DNA of 64,000 nt from NCBI RefSeq assembly GCF_041146795.1, contig NC_135179.1:14272547-14336546 (forward strand), read 5' to 3'. Below the pieces are notes generated by a model that saw only the letters and a list, made by a program, of their open reading frames with translations, ran no database searches and was not told the DNA's origin. This DNA is from Maylandia zebra. Its lineage: Eukaryota > Chordata > Actinopteri > Cichliformes > Cichlidae. Position numbers and translations under genes: made by a program. Shown piece after piece: positions 48,823-61,800 of this stretch. The stretch's first letter is position 1. Each line of letters starts with the position of its first letter.

Positions 48823-49896
48823 TGTGCTGCTTGCTGTGTGATCTCCTTGAGAGTGGATCTGCCAAGCTGAGTCCCTCTGAACGGCAGGAAGCCTCCCTTA
48901 GCGGCGGTGCGACGATGACCGAGCTGGTTGCCAAGTGGGCCTGTGAATACTGCACATACGAGAACTGGCCGTCAGCCATCAAGTGCACCATGTGCCGCGC
49001 TCAGAGGCCCAGCGGGGGTGCCATCATTACTGAGGAGCCCTTCAAGTGCAGCCCTGCCCTGGATGCCAGTGTGCATCAGTGGGGCCCTGCAGACCTCAGC
49101 AACAGTCCATCTCAGGGGGGATCTAGCTTACTTATTTGTCCAGACTCCAGCGCCCGACCCCGCATTCGCATTGCTGACGTACCTGAGCCTAGTAGTAAGT
49201 GGTCGTGCCACATGTGCACCTATCTGAACTGGCCTCGAGCTATCCGGTGTACTCAGTGCCTGTGCCAGAGGCAGCAGGCTCAACAACAACAACACCAACA
49301 ACAGCATGGGCAGCATGCAGCCCATCAAGGACATCATACCCAGCAGCCACGCAGCCCCACAGAAACACCCCAGACCTCAGGCTCTGGATGTCGCCCCTCT
49401 CCCCCAACCACCACTACAGACACTTGTGAGGAATATAATGACCGTAACAGGCTCAACACTCATACACAGCACTGGACCTGCACTGCCTGCACTTATGAAA
49501 ATTGGGCCAAGGCTCTCAAGTGTGTTGTGTGCGATCACCCCACACCCAATAGTCTGCTGGCTGAGCCCATCGAACTGGCATCGGAACCTGAGAGTCAACA
49601 ATCATCCTCAAAACTTGACCAGGACAGGGACAACAGGAGGGCTGTTGTTGGCCACATGGTTAGTCAAGGAGTAGGAGGTGTGGTGGGTGGTGTAGGGAGT
49701 TGTAGCAGCAGCCAGAGGAGGTCACCGCCAACGTTAAAGCGGGAGTCAGAGGTGAACATGGACTTTCAGAGGATTGAACTGGCATCAGGCGCTGGGATTG
49801 GGAGCAAAGAAGATCTTGAGGTGGATTTCAAAAAACTCAAGCAGATTAAGAACAGGATGAGACGGAGTGATTGGCTGTTCCTCAATGCTTGTGTTG
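48823..49896 (+). CDS. zranb1: zranb1 exon 2 (three NZF zinc fingers; start at 48915)
   Basis: The acceptor TTTAAACCTTAG begins the exon at 48823. The canonical ATG is at 48915 in good context (GCGACGATGACC). The donor is GTTG|GTGAGT. The exon encodes residues 1-328. The zinc fingers are NZF1 (C10, C13, C24, C27), NZF2 (C98, C101, C112, C115) and NZF3 (C189, C192, C203, C206), each of the form W-x-C-x2-C-T-Y...W-x-C-x2-C. The frame stays open upstream to the acceptor. Confidence 0.95.
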
Positions 49897-52800
49897 GTGA
49901 GTTTTTAAGGATGGATGACTTCACTGAAGTATGTTTGACTTGTATTTTGCTTATGTTATGAGATGGGCAGTGAGTCAAGTGAATAATATAAGGCAAGCTA
50001 ACACCGTGAAATGACATTTTTCCCAAATTTGTGTGAATGATTCACAGTATGTTGCTTAACAACCTGCAAGGCAACTATTTACTAAGCAGTTTATAGAACT
50101 GTATCTAGATTATCTTGAATGTAATCTTAATATTGCAGACACACTATGTATGCTTGGAAGTCCTCTGTATTCAGCTAGTAAAAAATTCACTATAAAGACA
50201 GCAAGTGTCCTGCCACCCACACTGTACACTGGCGAATGCAGAGTGGGAGGAAGGATGCGCATTGTAGGAACAACTAGTTTTTTCTTTTTTTCCCTCTCTC
50301 ACACCACTGTCTTACTCTTTCTCTTGCCTTTTTCATGGATGAGTAGCGTTTGTTCTGTATGCCCACTCAACCTCCCGTCTGTTTTCCTTATCTGTCCCTC
50401 TGACAGTTGATTATTCTGTGTTATATATACTGTGTTATATATGCACAAATTTGACAGTCATGCCTGCATTTGGTATCGCAATGAAGTCCTTTTAGTGATT
50501 AAAAATTGTGCCTTTTTTCCTTCTACATTCCTCAAAACCTGTAAGAGCAATATCACTGCAGATAGTTTGTTTCTGGCTCTGCTCTGGGTCTCTTGCTGCT
50601 TGTCAGATGTTGAATTCCCTCATGTCTGTGTTGCTTGTTCCCGTGGGACAAAGTCTCATCTGGTCAAAAATTTCTCTTGCAAGTAGGCATGATTTTGTTT
50701 AGGCTTATTCAAGTGTTAACATTCCTTATCTGATTGGAAATGTCTCCTAATTCATTCCTCTTCTGTTAAAGGAAAAGAAATCAAAGACATCTCTTTAAAT
50801 TCACTCCCTATTTGGCAGGTTCACTAGACATACTTCGGAAAGTTTTATATCAATATCTGCCTCATGCCATCTGTTCTGATCTGAGGAATAATATCTGTGT
50901 TTATCAGCACAGACATTATTCTGTGTCTTAGAACTGCTGCTCATGTGGAACCACAGACACATATTGTTTGTTTTGTCGTTAAGGTGCTCAAATGCTGCAC
51001 TACTGTTAATAAGAGAAAGTAAATAACAAAAAGTGTCAATAATCCTCCATTTTAAAAGTATCTGGTATACTTTTAAGTATAAAATGATGCTTTACAAAGC
51101 TTTACAAATTAATACAACCTTTGTCACTTCAGTCAGCATTGACACATCAAACCTGCTTTGGATAACCTTGGGCTATGTTCAGCATGAGTTCTACAGATAC
51201 ATGCTATAAAGACGGCTGCAGCTTCTGGGTCTGAAACGTGAAGCCTCTGCAGATGTGCCGATGCGCCTTAAACCTGAGAAGCTTTTCATACCCAGCAGGG
51301 CCACTTCTATTTGTTGCCAAAAAAGTTCACTTGTATAGAAGTCTACTGGAAAACTGCCCTCAGCCCACTTTGTGATCTCGAGCATTTTCTTGATGACTTT
51401 TTGGTTAAGTCACTAGATTGAAGAAATTTTGAATAAAACATGAAGCTCAGTTTGTAAATTATGGTAGTTATTAGACACAGAAATGAGGATCATCCAGGGT
51501 TATCCCTATTGGTTAATGATTTGTTAATCTTAAATTGTTAGCCCATTACTCTACAGTGTCCTCACTGTCAGAACCACTCCTTGCTTGTCAGCTTTAATTA
51601 GAAAACATTTGAAAAAAAGATGGCAATGGTGAAAACGCCCAGCTTGAGACTTGAGACATAACAGGTCTTCACTAACAAATGGGAGACGTCACAGTGGTTA
51701 TGTGGTTCTACATCAGGCCTGGTCACGGGTTCTGATCCTGCATGAAGCCAGACTAAAGCGTGAAATATGAAATAACACGTCATGCAAGAGTAATAGAAAT
51801 CACATGTTTTTAAGGCTGCATGTTTTGACAAACAACATCTGTTGTGCTGCCAAAAATTTTTGTGAGCTGAAGTTCATAGACATACACCGATCAGCATGAA
51901 AACAATAAAATCACCTGCATAATAATATGTAGGAATTCCTGGTGCTGTCAAAGTAACTCTGTTTTGAACATGGACACCTCCTTGGGGTGTCTTTTGGCAT
52001 CTGGTACCAGAATGCTCACAGCACATCCTTTGGGTGAAGTGCATAATAGGGTGTGTCCTGAGCAACACTGGAGTAATTACTTATAATGTTTTGAAAAACC
52101 TAAAACCTTTTCTTACTTAATTACTCCCTGCAGAAAGGTAATTTATTACATTACTCGATATGTTCTGCAGTACTGTACAACATGACCTGAGATTTATTGT
52201 CATATAATTCGAATGTACAGTCCCACACATTGACACAAATCCCAGTCCTAAAGAGGATCTTTCTTTTAGTGTTTTATGAAAAACAGCCCAAAGAGCACTT
52301 CACAGATGTGCTGTGGCCACGGAGAGTCTACTGTCGCACCAGGTATGGGTACAAGCCCGTCTGCTCATCATAGCTTTTATTATTTGTTCAAGCTTTGGCT
52401 AATAGGCTGGGGTCAGCATGCACTCTGGATCCAGGGTTCTTCACTGCTAGCTTCATATGACCATGCCGTCTTTGCTGATGCTTACAAAGAGACACAAAGT
52501 TGTATTAGCAGTAGTGGATAGTTGTTTCTGCCACTTTACAGTAACATTCTTGTCCTTTCATGCATTAAAAATGAAAGTAATCTGAGCTCTTCAAAGTCTG
52601 TAGACCGTTTTCCTACAGAAGCCAGTTTGAATAGTTTATATAATACAAGTAACAGCATAATTGTTGATTAGGGACTAATGTAATTATTGAAATTAGTACA
52701 TAAATGCATTATATTATTACAGAAAAATGTAATGTGATTACAGTGATGTCCTCTGTGAATTGGGATGGTTCTGCTGACTCTGCTTGCTGATGCTCAGTCA

Positions 52801-55800
52801 CATAAGGGTGATGAGTTCAAGTCAGTGCTGTGAAGTTTGCCATGGTCCTCAAGCCACACCTGCACATTGTATTTTAAATAGATTGTTAATGTTATTCACT
52901 TCAGATTGTCACTGTCAGTAGTTTTAATGTTATGGTAGAATAGTGGATGTGACAAACAGCCTCTCACAAAATCAAACCTGTGATGAAGTGCTGGGGGCAA
53001 AGAAGTTAAAATTTCACTCCTATAGTTTTGAAACTGTGGTCACGGTTTCCCAATACCTAAAGTTGTTTACTGAGGAGCCTGATGCACTAAAATTAGCACG
53101 ATCCATGTAAAATAAGTCAAAAATAGAAAATGCCTGTGGCTGTAGAACTTACCGTCACTCCTACAGTGTGCATGACCCATGATCCTTAAACTGAACACTT
53201 GAGCATTTGTGTTGGTAAATAAACAAAATGCTTAGTATTATGTCATTAAATACCCAGAGGTTTTACTAGAGAACCACACTAATATGGGCAGGATGTGGTT
53301 TGGCATCATCTTCCTAAAATAAGCAAGGCCTTTCCTGAGAAAGGTGTAGTCTGGTGTAATTTTGAATTACCGGCACATTTACGGTTGTTCAAAATACTCA
53401 TGCAGTGTGCGTAGATGCACCGCCATAACATGCTGACATTTAAACTTTTGCTTACTCTCTCTCCTCTTTGACCTGAACTTATTTTCTTGTGTTGCTGGCA
53501 TCAAATTCAAAATAACCATACATTTTTCAGAATACTGTTCCTCAGATTTACCATTTGATATATTGTTTTTGTTTTGTTTTTTTAAATTATCAGTTAAATA
53601 GGATCCAAATGATTTTACAAACCATCACATTCTGTTTTATTTACATTTACACATTTCAAATTTCTTTATTTTAGTAAAAAAGGGGAGTGCTCATACAGCA
53701 TAAAGACTTGGATCCTCCTACTTTAGGAATGTGAAAGGAAACAGGTGCATAGTCAACGGAAGCCAATGTGAACACAAGGAATGTGCAAACATCAAACAAA
53801 ATCATGTCCTCCTTTCCCGGTTGAAGGATAAAAGTAATAATGCAGCAATATTTCCACACATTTATACATTGTTGCTATATATATACTTATATAGTTTATG
53901 ATATAGTTCAATCAGAACATTAATTTAATTCAGTCTTTACCGAAGTCTCATTGTCAGATATGGACAATATCTATCTACAGTATATGGACAGATTTTCCAC
54001 AGTAAGGGTCCATCTGTAATGTCTCTATCTAGATGCAGTTGTAATGATGGATTGTTTTTAGTTCCCTTAAGACCATGAATATTAATAATTTTATGGTATT
54101 CTCTTATGTAATATTTACTCCAAGCTGGCATTAAATATATGAAAAACAACAGAAGTGTATGCAATGAAACTGTTTCTTAATGCCTGTTTTTCCACAGTAG
54201 TGTTGAATTATCAGAATCAGAATACTTTATTAATCCCGAAGGAAATGCTAACATTTGTTACGATGCAGCATATCACAATGTTTATAAATCATATTGTTAT
54301 ATTATAAAATGCTAAAACAATGCCAGCTTCATTGTTTTGGTTAGGTGTGACATACTAAGGGATTGTCTTGCTAGCCTTTCAGACAAAAAGCAGATTGGTG
54401 TGTCAATACCAGCAGGATGCTCAATATAATGTCAGACTACTACAAACCTCATTCAGGGCCATCATTTTGATATGTGATTGCAGGGAAAAGCCAACATGTT
54501 ACTATTACACCAACAGTAACAAAACAATACACTAAGAAATGCCACTTAGCCAACCCACACAGTACAGAAGAATTTATTACTATAAAATGTGTTTGTAAAT
54601 TCAGTTGCGCTTTATTAATTTGTGTTTTTCTTCTACTTTTACGTACTTTTTTCAGCAGTGCTCCTGTTAAATAAAGATGTCTAATATGTCCAATCCAGGT
54701 GTCCTTGAACAGGAAGGTATGCTGACAGAATATTTACTTCTTCTGTTTTTCTCTCTGAAGTGGCTGTTTAAACAGGAAACTGTACCAATCACAAATAGAC
54801 TTTGAATCACCCACATCCATCTGTTGATTCTGCTATGATGGAGGCGCCCGCTATCACCATTATTGAAATGTGCGTCCTTTGTAGGAGAAATAGACAAGAC
54901 AAGAATCACTTAGCCTGATCCATTCTGTCTAATTAGTCTGTCTTTAAGTGTATGTCTGTTTGCATATTGGAGCCTTTTGTGTTCACCAAAGGATCTGTGA
55001 GTACAGTACTGACTGCAGGGCTACAGGCACACCCACGCTAATGGAGTGTTTTTTGGAAAGTGGTTTTGTGATCCTTCTATCACGCTGCGCTGCTATTGTG
55101 TAGTTTCTCTCCTCATCCCTCACCGCGCTAGCCAGCTCCACATGGCACAGCAAGTCCTTCTACCCACTCCATGTCTCTCTCGCTCTCACTCACATGCAGA
55201 TTATGCAGCTGAGCATTGTGTGTGGTCCTTTGACGCGAGAACAAAAGCGCAACAGTGTTTTAAGCTATCAAATGTACGAGAGACTACCACATGAGAATTT
55301 ACTGTATACGCTAGAAATGGGAAGAGGATATTTCTGTGGCTGCTGTCATATTTGAAAGAAATTTACACTTTGATTTTGTTTTCATTACTCATAAAAACAC
55401 ATTTAGCTCAATGTTTTACTCTGCTTAAACTACTAATAGGTTATTTTGTCTCACTGTGGTTGATCACAGAACTAGAGGCTTGCACAAGAGTTATTATAGC
55501 TTTGTATTTTCTATCAGTTTTTACCCCTCAGCTGCAAAAGGTTGATGGGGTATTGTCATCACCCTGCAGGGCAAGCGTACAGGTGGCGTGGACACCCAAG
55601 TTTGTGAATGCGATAACTCGAGAACGAGACCACGTAGAATTTTGAAATTGATACCATAGGCGCATCTACTAGGAGGCTGAGGGATACCAGTACTTTCTTT
55701 GTTTTTTTGTAGGGTTAACTTTTTGTTTTCAATTCCGTTTCAGTATTGGTTTTTCTTATTTAAATGTAGCATTTATTGTATAAGTGTTTTAATTATGTTT

Positions 55801-58800
55801 TTATATTAATTGCAATGTCAGGATTAGTTTGATGATTATAATGCTGATAATAATTTGGCAAATTGTAAGATTTACGAAGTTCAGAAGAGTGCAATAATAA
55901 AATTCAATATTGCAAAAATCAAAATAACAAAGACTAAAGCTGAGCACATTTCCTGTTCCTGATTTTTTTTTTTTTTTTTTTTTTATTATAGCTATTTTTT
56001 TATTTACACAATAATGTTTGAGTTAGTTTTTTTTTTATTTTCTAAAATAAAGCTTCTATATAAATGTTCTTCACAATCTAAGAGGTATTCGGGCAAGAAG
56101 CTCATCACACATTGGTTTGTTGCTGATGGTTGGCTGCTAACAGGTGAGCCTAGCTCCGGTTGCCTAGGTAACCCTTTACCATATTTACAGCCCTGTGATT
56201 TGTCAGTTAGTATCCTTCGCTCTCATTGGTAGCCACTTCAATCACTCACCTCTAAGTTCTCTCCTCGCCACATCGAGATGGATCGCTTCTCCTTTAATTT
56301 GAGCTTTTTCTTTAGTTTAACTTAAACTTCATTAACCTTCCCTAACAAAGGATGTGAAAACCAAATATGTCAATTTATTTATTTCATTCTGAGCAGAACG
56401 TGTTCATAAAAGTCTCCGTCAACTTATATTAAAACATAAAGCTGACTATTAACAGTTCATGTCCGCAAATCACGTGTGTGAGTTCATGGACAAAAATTAA
56501 AATTATACTATAACTGAATTTGCAAGTAAACATACAATTTTGCAGTGCTTCATTGCATATGCAAAAGTTAATATATTAAAAAAATCTGCTGGTTTTTTTT
56601 TTGTTTTTTTTTTCACAGAATGACTCTTCCTGCAGTAGTGTCTCATTAGCTGGTAACTATTTGAGTTTGTTCTCTGGAAGTTGGTTGTTTCATTTACACT
56701 TTGCACCAGAAAAGAACAGACACACCAACAGCTGCTCAAACATATCCATCAACGCTTATGCTACAACATAAACATGAAGATTAAGGAGGTGAAAAAAACA
56801 TCACACTCTGATGATCACACTCTGCCCCCTGATGTCTTTTCCCCTTGACTTCAAAGTCAGCAAAGTCTCAAAGCTGTCACAGCTGCCACAGAGATAAAGC
56901 ACATTCAGATCTCCAATATTTCATATATTTTAGTGTAGTGTAAACTGACCTCTGCGCAAGGTTGTCTTTTTATGTCTCTGCTGTGTTAAGACTTTGTGTG
57001 ATTCGACTGCATTGGTCAGCACGTCTGCTCATTTCCTATTTTTTCCACAGCCAAAAGTGGACTGTTAAAGGATTTATTTTTCTCAGCAGAGCCTTTTCAT
57101 TTTTATATTTTAAATGTCTTCATGAAAATGATTGCCAGTTAAATGCACAAAATTTGTGCTAATGTGGGGCAAAGCAGGAAAAAAAAAAAAGGTCTTCTCT
57201 TCAAAACTGTGTCCACAGTGATCACTTGGTAACATTGTTTATTGATGGGAGCTTTCTCCTTCCCCCTCTTTGTCTGAAAGGTGTTGTAGAAGGTGACCTG
57301 GCAGCTGTGGAAGCCTACAAGACATCGGGAGGTGACATCGCAAGACAGCTAACGTCCGACGAGGTGCGCCTATTAAACCGGCCCTCAGCATTCGATGATG
57401 GCTTCACGCTGGTTCACCTAGCCATCCGCTTCCAGAGACAGGACATGCTGGCAGTGTTGCTCACAGAGGTCAGTGCAGACTTGGTTCGCTTTCAGAAATC
57501 ACCTACCCTAAGGTATCAACTTTCTGAATTATGTTTGTAGATTATCAAAGCACTAGACCATATTAAATACGTGACTATATAGGTCATACTGTAGATGATT
57601 AATTACAAGACGCTTTGTCGGCTGGGATCTTCATGTTTAGCTTTTAAGTCCTTGTAGCAGAAATTGTGGTGCCCAGTTTGTGTCTGTTTTCATAGGGCTT
57701 CAGCTGCACAGAGTAAAGGATTTGGGGATCTTGCCTGAAGTCCTTCAAAACGGCAGGAGCATAGTTGGCTTAAGTTGGCATTTTAATTGTTTTTAACGCT
57801 CCGTTTCACTTCACTACAAAGGCATACTTTGTATATTATAACTTCTGTGTTCTTTGTAGGATGTACTCAACTGTAAATGATAGTCTGCAAAGCTTTGCAT
57901 ATAACCAACACACAACCATGGTGGTCTCTTTTGTCTGTACAAGTGTCCTCGAAGTGCTCTGCTTTCCTCTCACAGTCCAAAAATATACCTGTTAGACTCA
58001 CTGGCGATTTTACAATTAGCTGCAGTTGTGAATGTGAGAGTGTGAATGGTTGTCTGTGTCTGTGTTAGCGCTGCTTACATGTACTGGTGACATGTTCAGG
58101 GTAGGGTTGCACAATTATGGCCAAAATGGTTATCACAATTGTTTGGATCAATAATAAGATCACCGTTATCTACTGAATTATTTATTGATTTTAGCGACAA
58201 AATGTTTTATTTATAAATGACACTCCCCTACACTGCTCCTTTATTTCCGTTGCATTGTTTTGCTGCTTGATGATGGACAATTCATACTAGCAACCATTTA
58301 ATTATTTTTCTTGGCCTTCGTGTATTGATTACACTGTAGTTAGTGGTGTGTTTTCAGGTGGTTGAATGGGTTAGTTGTGTTGGTTTGTCGTGCAGACGCA
58401 GCTCTACAGGACTCTTTGAATATGGTTCATTCTTGGTTAATACCACTCGCCCTAAATCTGAAATATTTTCAACCAACCAATGATGATCCACTTCTGGGAA
58501 CAGGTTCTTCACCTTCTGCTGTGCCAGACACTTAATTTTTGTTTTGTAGTTTTGTCATTTTAATAGGGCTGCTCAATTAATCGAATTTTAATCACGATTA
58601 CGATCTGGGCTTTCAACGATCATTAAAAATGACTGAGCCGATTATTAGCCCCTCCCTCATGCTTTACTCTCGCGCTGCTCCGTGTGGCAAATCAAGCGCA
58701 CTGCTCTGCATTTCGAATACTTAAGAGGACCCGAAGGAAGCTCGGAAAGCTAAGCAGAAGTTATTTGGAGAGGAGAGTGACTGCCGTTGGTTGAAAAGAG

Positions 58801-61800
58801 AGGTAAAAAAAAAAACCTTCAGTGGTGTGGAAACATTATGGGTTCGCGGAGTCAGACGTGGATCAAGTAGACACAGTGTGTAAACTTTGCTATGGTGTCG
58901 TAGCTGCACCACAGAGCAACACTGCAAAGTTTACATTTTTCATTTATTTCTTATATTGCAAACATTTGCACTGTTATCAGTATTTGCACACTATTTTATA
59001 TTATTTTTTAAAGTCATTATTCAATACATTGTTATTGTTAAACCTTTAAAGCCGGTCAGAGCAGCATGCTCGTTTTGTGTAACTATTTTTAAATCCCTGT
59101 AGAACCTGAACCGCTAAGCTAGCACAATAAATTTTTCTCCATATGAAACCAGAGGAGTTGTACTTACATCTTATGCCATCAGCTTGTCCTAGGTCACGGT
59201 TTCCTTCCACATATAGCTTTGCAAAAATTGCATAAAAAGCGCTTGCAGGAACAAAAACATAATATTCCAGAAACACGCTTTGCCGATCCGATCAGCTGTT
59301 CTTAACACTTCCCACATTGAAAAAGACATCAACGGGAACTATCGCAAGTGACGTCATTTTCGCGGAAAATGTAGTTTTTTACTTGTAGGCCTTAGAACTC
59401 GAATTGCACTGCTGGAAATAGTTTATTTTGATGCACATGCACATTCTTTGCAAATTTGCATCATAGGATTGTTTTTTTTGTTTTTCCTGCAGTGTATATA
59501 AAAATTGCTGTATCTCCAAAAATAAAACTATGAAGACACTCAAAATAAATTTCCTGTGGTGGGAAACTATTTTTTGGAACTTTTTTGTATTTAAAGTTTT
59601 GAGGGATAAACCTCTTAAATTTCTCCAAGTAGAAATATATGTAAACAAAACAAAAACGATTTTCAATTTTTTTGTAGTTTATTGCACTTTTTTGCAATTA
59701 ATGTAGTTACTATGGACTTAATACATACACATTATTAAAATATAGGCTATAACAGTTGTATTGATGTATAGCAACTTGAAATGCTCCCACAAATGGCACT
59801 ACAGCATGTAAAAAAAATAATAATATAAGCTCTGGCGGACTTGGTTCTATGGTAGATCTTAAAGGTTTAAATAAATATCGTCAAATAATCGTGATCTCAA
59901 TTTCAGTGAAAATAATCGTGATTATCATTTTTGCCATAATCGAGCAGCCCTACATTTTAATGTAGTGTTACTTGTCCAGGCTACATCCAGGAAACTTCAT
60001 GCTGCATAATACAGGGAAAACCACTACGACTGGCACAGGCAGGCACGTCATCGAACTGTAATTTAGGGAGCGCTTGATCTGGTTTTTCTTTGTATTGTTG
60101 AAGCACACATTTTCAGTGTCGGCTGTTTGTGTTCATTTGTTTTGTGGGTAGCCAAAATCACAATCGTGATTGACATTCGATTTATTGTGCAGACCTAGTC
60201 CAGGGTGTACCCAGTCTCTCACTCAGGCTCAGCTGGGACAGACTCATACACCCCATGCCCCTAGCTGGAGATGCGATTAAGAAAATGCATGGATGGAAAG
60301 TAAAATTAGGCTCAATCTAAAAAAAAAACAATTAATTTAATTAGATAACACCTACACATGGATACTTTAAATAAATATTAAATAAGAAAAATACTATTGG
60401 TTGAGCTCTTCTACTCAACCTAGTAAATGTAGTTTTATTTCTGAATATGAGTATCTGCATGACCCCAAAATTGGCTTCAAGCTTCTTCTCCTACTCTCAT
60501 TTAGTGAGATCAGCCAGGAGAAGTCCTAGGACCAGAGTGTTTTTAGGAAAGAGAGGGACTAAATTCAGCTGCACACTCCTGTTCCACAAACTGTATAATA
60601 ATATGTTCCTCTGTCAGTAATTATTTAATAGCATTGGTATTATATGTTCAGCATCCTGGTGTGTCTGTGCAGTGAGGCTCGCTGAGTTCATGTGTGTCTG
60701 CTTGAACTGTGCATGTGCTGATGTTGATTGCACCCCTCTTGCCTTCAGCACTGTGATCCCGGATTATCTGTACACACACCTCTTCACCCACACTCAGCCG
60801 CTGCCCCAGTTTCTTTTCCAACAGGGTTAGTGAGTAACCACTGGATCATGTCTCTGAAACGCCCCAAAGCTGACACCTGCGTGAACTTGCTGTGTCCTGG
60901 AGGTGATTTAGATTTGATTAGTGAAAGTAAAATTAGCTCAGAACACAGTGAGCTAAGTCTTCTGCCTACAGACCCCAAAATGAATGACTTTCCCAAGTAT
61001 TCAGACAGCGAATGTGGTAGAATTTGTTTAAATGGCATCTCCAGAAATTTACTAGGTTTATTTAAAAGGAGAGATAAATCGGATGCTTCACACAGTCATA
61101 ATTTTACCGCTTTGCTCATAATCTCTCTCTTCATAGAAGGTTTTGGTTTTTCAGTCTAGGTAAGAATATAAAAATGAACTGACTTCTTTTCTTGTTCTTG
61201 GCCTCTCTAAATTGACATAACGTATCAGACAAAAAGGATTTGTTCACTCCATCAGATATTATCAAAGTCAAGTGACTTTCAGGGCGCTGAAGCTGTGACT
61301 GTTAAATTTTATTCTTCTTAGGCCTCGGTGGAGCAATGCATTCAGTTGGTTTTGCATTAGTTTGTGGTTTTATGGTTCTTTGTAGTTGCAGGAAATGCTC
61401 TTGCTTTTTTCTTATTCTGTGCATCCTGTACGCTTTATGTAGATTTAAATTCTCTCTCTATATGCTCTCCTCTCTGCAGGTATCCCAACAGGCAGCCAAG
61501 TGTATTCCAGCCATGGTTTGTCCCGAGCTAACAGAGCAGATCCGTCGTGAGGTAGCCGCCTCTCTTCACCAGCGCAAGGGAGACTTCACCTGCTATTTCC
61601 TCACCGATCTAGTGACATTCACCCTGCCTGCAGGTCAGCACCGCATTAGCAGACAAACGAGTAAATGCAGCCAGAAAAAAAACAGTTTACAAAATATCAT
61701 AACATAAATTCCAGAAGCCGTTCAAAGTGTCTGTAGCTGAATAAACCCAGCCAAGCCATTCCGTCTGGCTTTCCGAGTGTGTATCAGAATGCTTGTTTTG

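Larger units (their letters stand above)
49897..57280 (+). other. zranb1: zranb1 intron 2
   Basis: This 7.4-kb intron contains a long decayed Tc1-like element (about 51885-52935), a short retroelement tail (54210-54248), a repeat-like block near 55540-55690, and an X-box-like palindrome at 56159-56172. No extra exon was recognised. Confidence 0.8.
57940..60300 (+). repeat. Ancient interspersed repeat split by nested hAT insertions
   Basis: The left half (57960-58101: tttcctctcacagtccaaaa to gtgttagcg and ggtgacatgttcaggg) and the right half (60198-60300: gtccagggtgtacccagtct to gcatggatgg) together match an abundant fish repeat that ends in GGATGG. The two halves are separated by 2.1 kb of inserted DNA. 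It is the oldest layer of the nest. Confidence 0.75.
57469..61479 (+). other. zranb1: zranb1 intron 3
   Basis: This 4-kb intron is more than half transposon. An old interspersed repeat is split by a hAT element, itself split by another hAT element (57940-60300). Downstream is an unexplained 143-codon open frame at 60728-61159. Confidence 0.85.

Noticed and set aside
56159..56229. MHC class II-type X-Y box promoter
   Set aside because: The spacing between the X-box-like palindrome and the inverted CCAAT (over 50 bp) is too long for that module. Only an isolated RFX-like site is claimed.
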